A DNA stretch of 6,176 nt. Source: Myxococcota bacterium (GTDB taxonomy: Bacteria > Myxococcota > Polyangia > GCA-2747355 > JAKLHH01). The notes under the pieces were generated by a model. The model ran no database searches, was not told where the DNA came from, and was given only the letters and a program-made list of their open reading frames with translations. The DNA lies in assembly GCA_022710245.1 (NCBI GenBank), contig JAKLHH010000488.1, positions 1 to 6,176 on the forward strand, given 5' to 3'. Below are positions 5,340 to 6,176 of this stretch, piece by piece. Position 1 is the first letter of the stretch; each line of letters starts with the position of its first letter. A program made the position numbers and the translations under genes.

Positions 5340-6057
5340 GCAGCGACTGGCGCATCAGCTTGTAGCGGAGGCCGTGGACGATCATCGGCTTGCCGTCGTG
5401 CATGGCCTGGTAAGCCTCGCGCGCGATCGCCGCCGCGCTCGCCGCGCCGGCGGCGAAGAGCGCCGACTTGTCGTTGCCGGCCACTGACGCGAACTCGGTC
5501 GCGACCGGCCCCGGGCAGCTCACCGTGACCGTGACCCCGGTCCCCTTCAGCTCGAACCAGAGCGCCTCGGAGAACGAGTTCACGAACGCCTTGCTCGCGT
5601 AGTAGACCGCCATGAACGGTCCCGGCTGGAAGCCCGCGGTGGAGCCGAGGTTGAGGATGCGGCCCTGCTTGCGCTGCACCATGCCGGGCAGGAGGAGCCG
5701 CGTCAGCTTCACCAGCGCCGTCACGTTCACCTCGATCATCTCCAGCTCCCGCGCCGCGTCGCTCTCCGCGAAGGGGCCGTTGGTGCCGAAGCCGGCGTTG
5801 TTGATCAGCACCTCGACGCTCACGCCCCGCGCCTCGAGCTCGGCCACGACGCGCGCCGGCGCGTCCGCCTGGCCGAGGTCTGCCGGGATCACGTGGACCT
5901 CGATCGGGTGCGCCGCGCGCAGCTCCGCCGCGAGGGTCTCCAGCCGGTCCTTGCGTCGCGCGACCAGCACGAGGTGGTAGCCGTCGGCGGCGAGGAGCCG
6001 GGCGAACTCGACCCCCATCCCTGCCGAGGCGCCGGTGACGAGCGCGGTCTTGGTCAT
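5278..6057 (-). CDS. Short-chain dehydrogenase/reductase (DltE-type classical SDR)
   Basis: A 259-residue cytoplasmic NAD(P)-dependent oxidoreductase with all classical SDR marks. These are the cofactor loop TGASAGMG (8-15), Asp60 in ADLG for the adenine side, NNAG (86-89), Asn111, and the catalytic Ser139, Tyr152 and Lys156 (YYASK). Arg34-Arg35 at the end of the second strand favour NADPH. The spacing and the ending (around SLRISPRSVVRAVTARYNR) look like the DltE/COG0300 group, whose members reduce varied carbonyls or oxidise alcohols; the substrate cannot be told. The ATG at 6057 is chosen because the fold starts there and GGGAG/GAGAG lies upstream. The frame is open to 6120 but adds only an unrelated arginine-rich stretch. 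The last 17 or so codons are part of a tandem duplication whose second copy lies downstream and is not translated, so the protein itself seems intact. Convergent with the metallopeptidase gene. Confidence 0.95.
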   Translation of the reverse strand: MTKTALVTGASAGMGVEFARLLAADGYHLVLVARRKDRLETLAAELRAAHPIEVHVIPADLGQADAPARVVAELEARGVSVEVLINNAGFGTNGPFAESDAARELEMIEVNVTALVKLTRLLLPGMVQRKQGRILNLGSTAGFQPGPFMAVYYASKAFVNSFSEALWFELKGTGVTVTVSCPGPVATEFASVAGNDKSALFAAGAASAAAIAREAYQAMHDGKPMIVHGLRYKLMRQSLRISPRSVVRAVTARYNRSAT

Positions 6058-6176
6058 GGGCTCTCTCCCTCGATCTCCATCATGGCGAGCTAGGATGGGG
6101 CGGCGCGAGGGTCCGCGCAAGCCAGCATGTGCTTTCAGCAGAGGAGAGCCGCGATCAGCGCACCAGCACCAGCCCG
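6058..6176 (-). other. Upstream region of the SDR gene
   Basis: A short stretch at the right edge without a supported gene. On the minus strand TTGCGC (6120-6115) is followed after 17 bases by CATCCT, a poor promoter match. The minus strand also reads GLVLVR and a TGA stop at 6157-6155, running in from the right edge. This could be the last codons of an upstream gene in the same direction, but six codons cannot establish it. Confidence 0.3.

Noticed and set aside
6055..6083. Nine-codon upstream reading frame (MMEIEGESP) whose TGA overlaps the SDR start as ATGA
   Set aside because: There is no ribosome binding site before it, and such short frames arise easily by chance. It may be worth a glance only if translation data exist.

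Overview
The window is very GC-rich bacterial DNA with strong G/C preference at third codon positions. It carries five recognisable protein genes plus several short non-coding structures. The base composition, a long-form HisG, a secreted metallopeptidase-like protein and the scattered single-gene layout would fit a high-GC member of Myxococcota or a related deltaproteobacterial lineage. This is inference only: there is no rRNA, tRNA or other taxonomic marker.

Layout: (1) 1-1827, minus strand: the start of a histidine biosynthesis operon. hisG is followed by hisD with an ATGA stop/start overlap, and hisD runs off the left edge. (2) 1828-2104: a 277 bp divergent intergenic region with a strong hairpin, three 9 bp direct repeats and weak promoter-like sequences. 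(3) 2105-2698, plus strand: a stand-alone SRPBCC (START/polyketide-cyclase-like) protein, ending in a hairpin. (4) 2749 to about 3212, minus strand: a small unrecognised gene. Its obvious N-terminus (ATG plus signal peptide) lies one base out of frame with the body, so it is either a real frameshift or a base error. (5) 3213-3423: a divergent leader region. Next to the metallopeptidase start it can fold into a nested stem-loop that covers the ribosome binding site. (6) 3424-5166, plus strand: an exported 580-residue gluzincin-type metallopeptidase-like protein. (7) 5184-5339: a tandem 68 bp duplication of the 3' end of the next gene, with a third, internally deleted copy. (8) 5278-6057, minus strand: a classical short-chain dehydrogenase of the DltE type. 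(9) 6058-6176: its upstream region.

HisG and HisD are the first and last enzymes of histidine synthesis and are clearly co-transcribed. The other genes are not evidently part of one pathway. The small gene and the metallopeptidase are divergent neighbours that both seem to make exported products, but a functional link is speculation. I found no CRISPR array, transposase, integrase, toxin-antitoxin pair, defence gene, tRNA or rRNA. The least ordinary items are the structured leader of the metallopeptidase gene, the apparent frameshift in the small exported-protein gene, and the decaying 3'-end duplication of the SDR gene.
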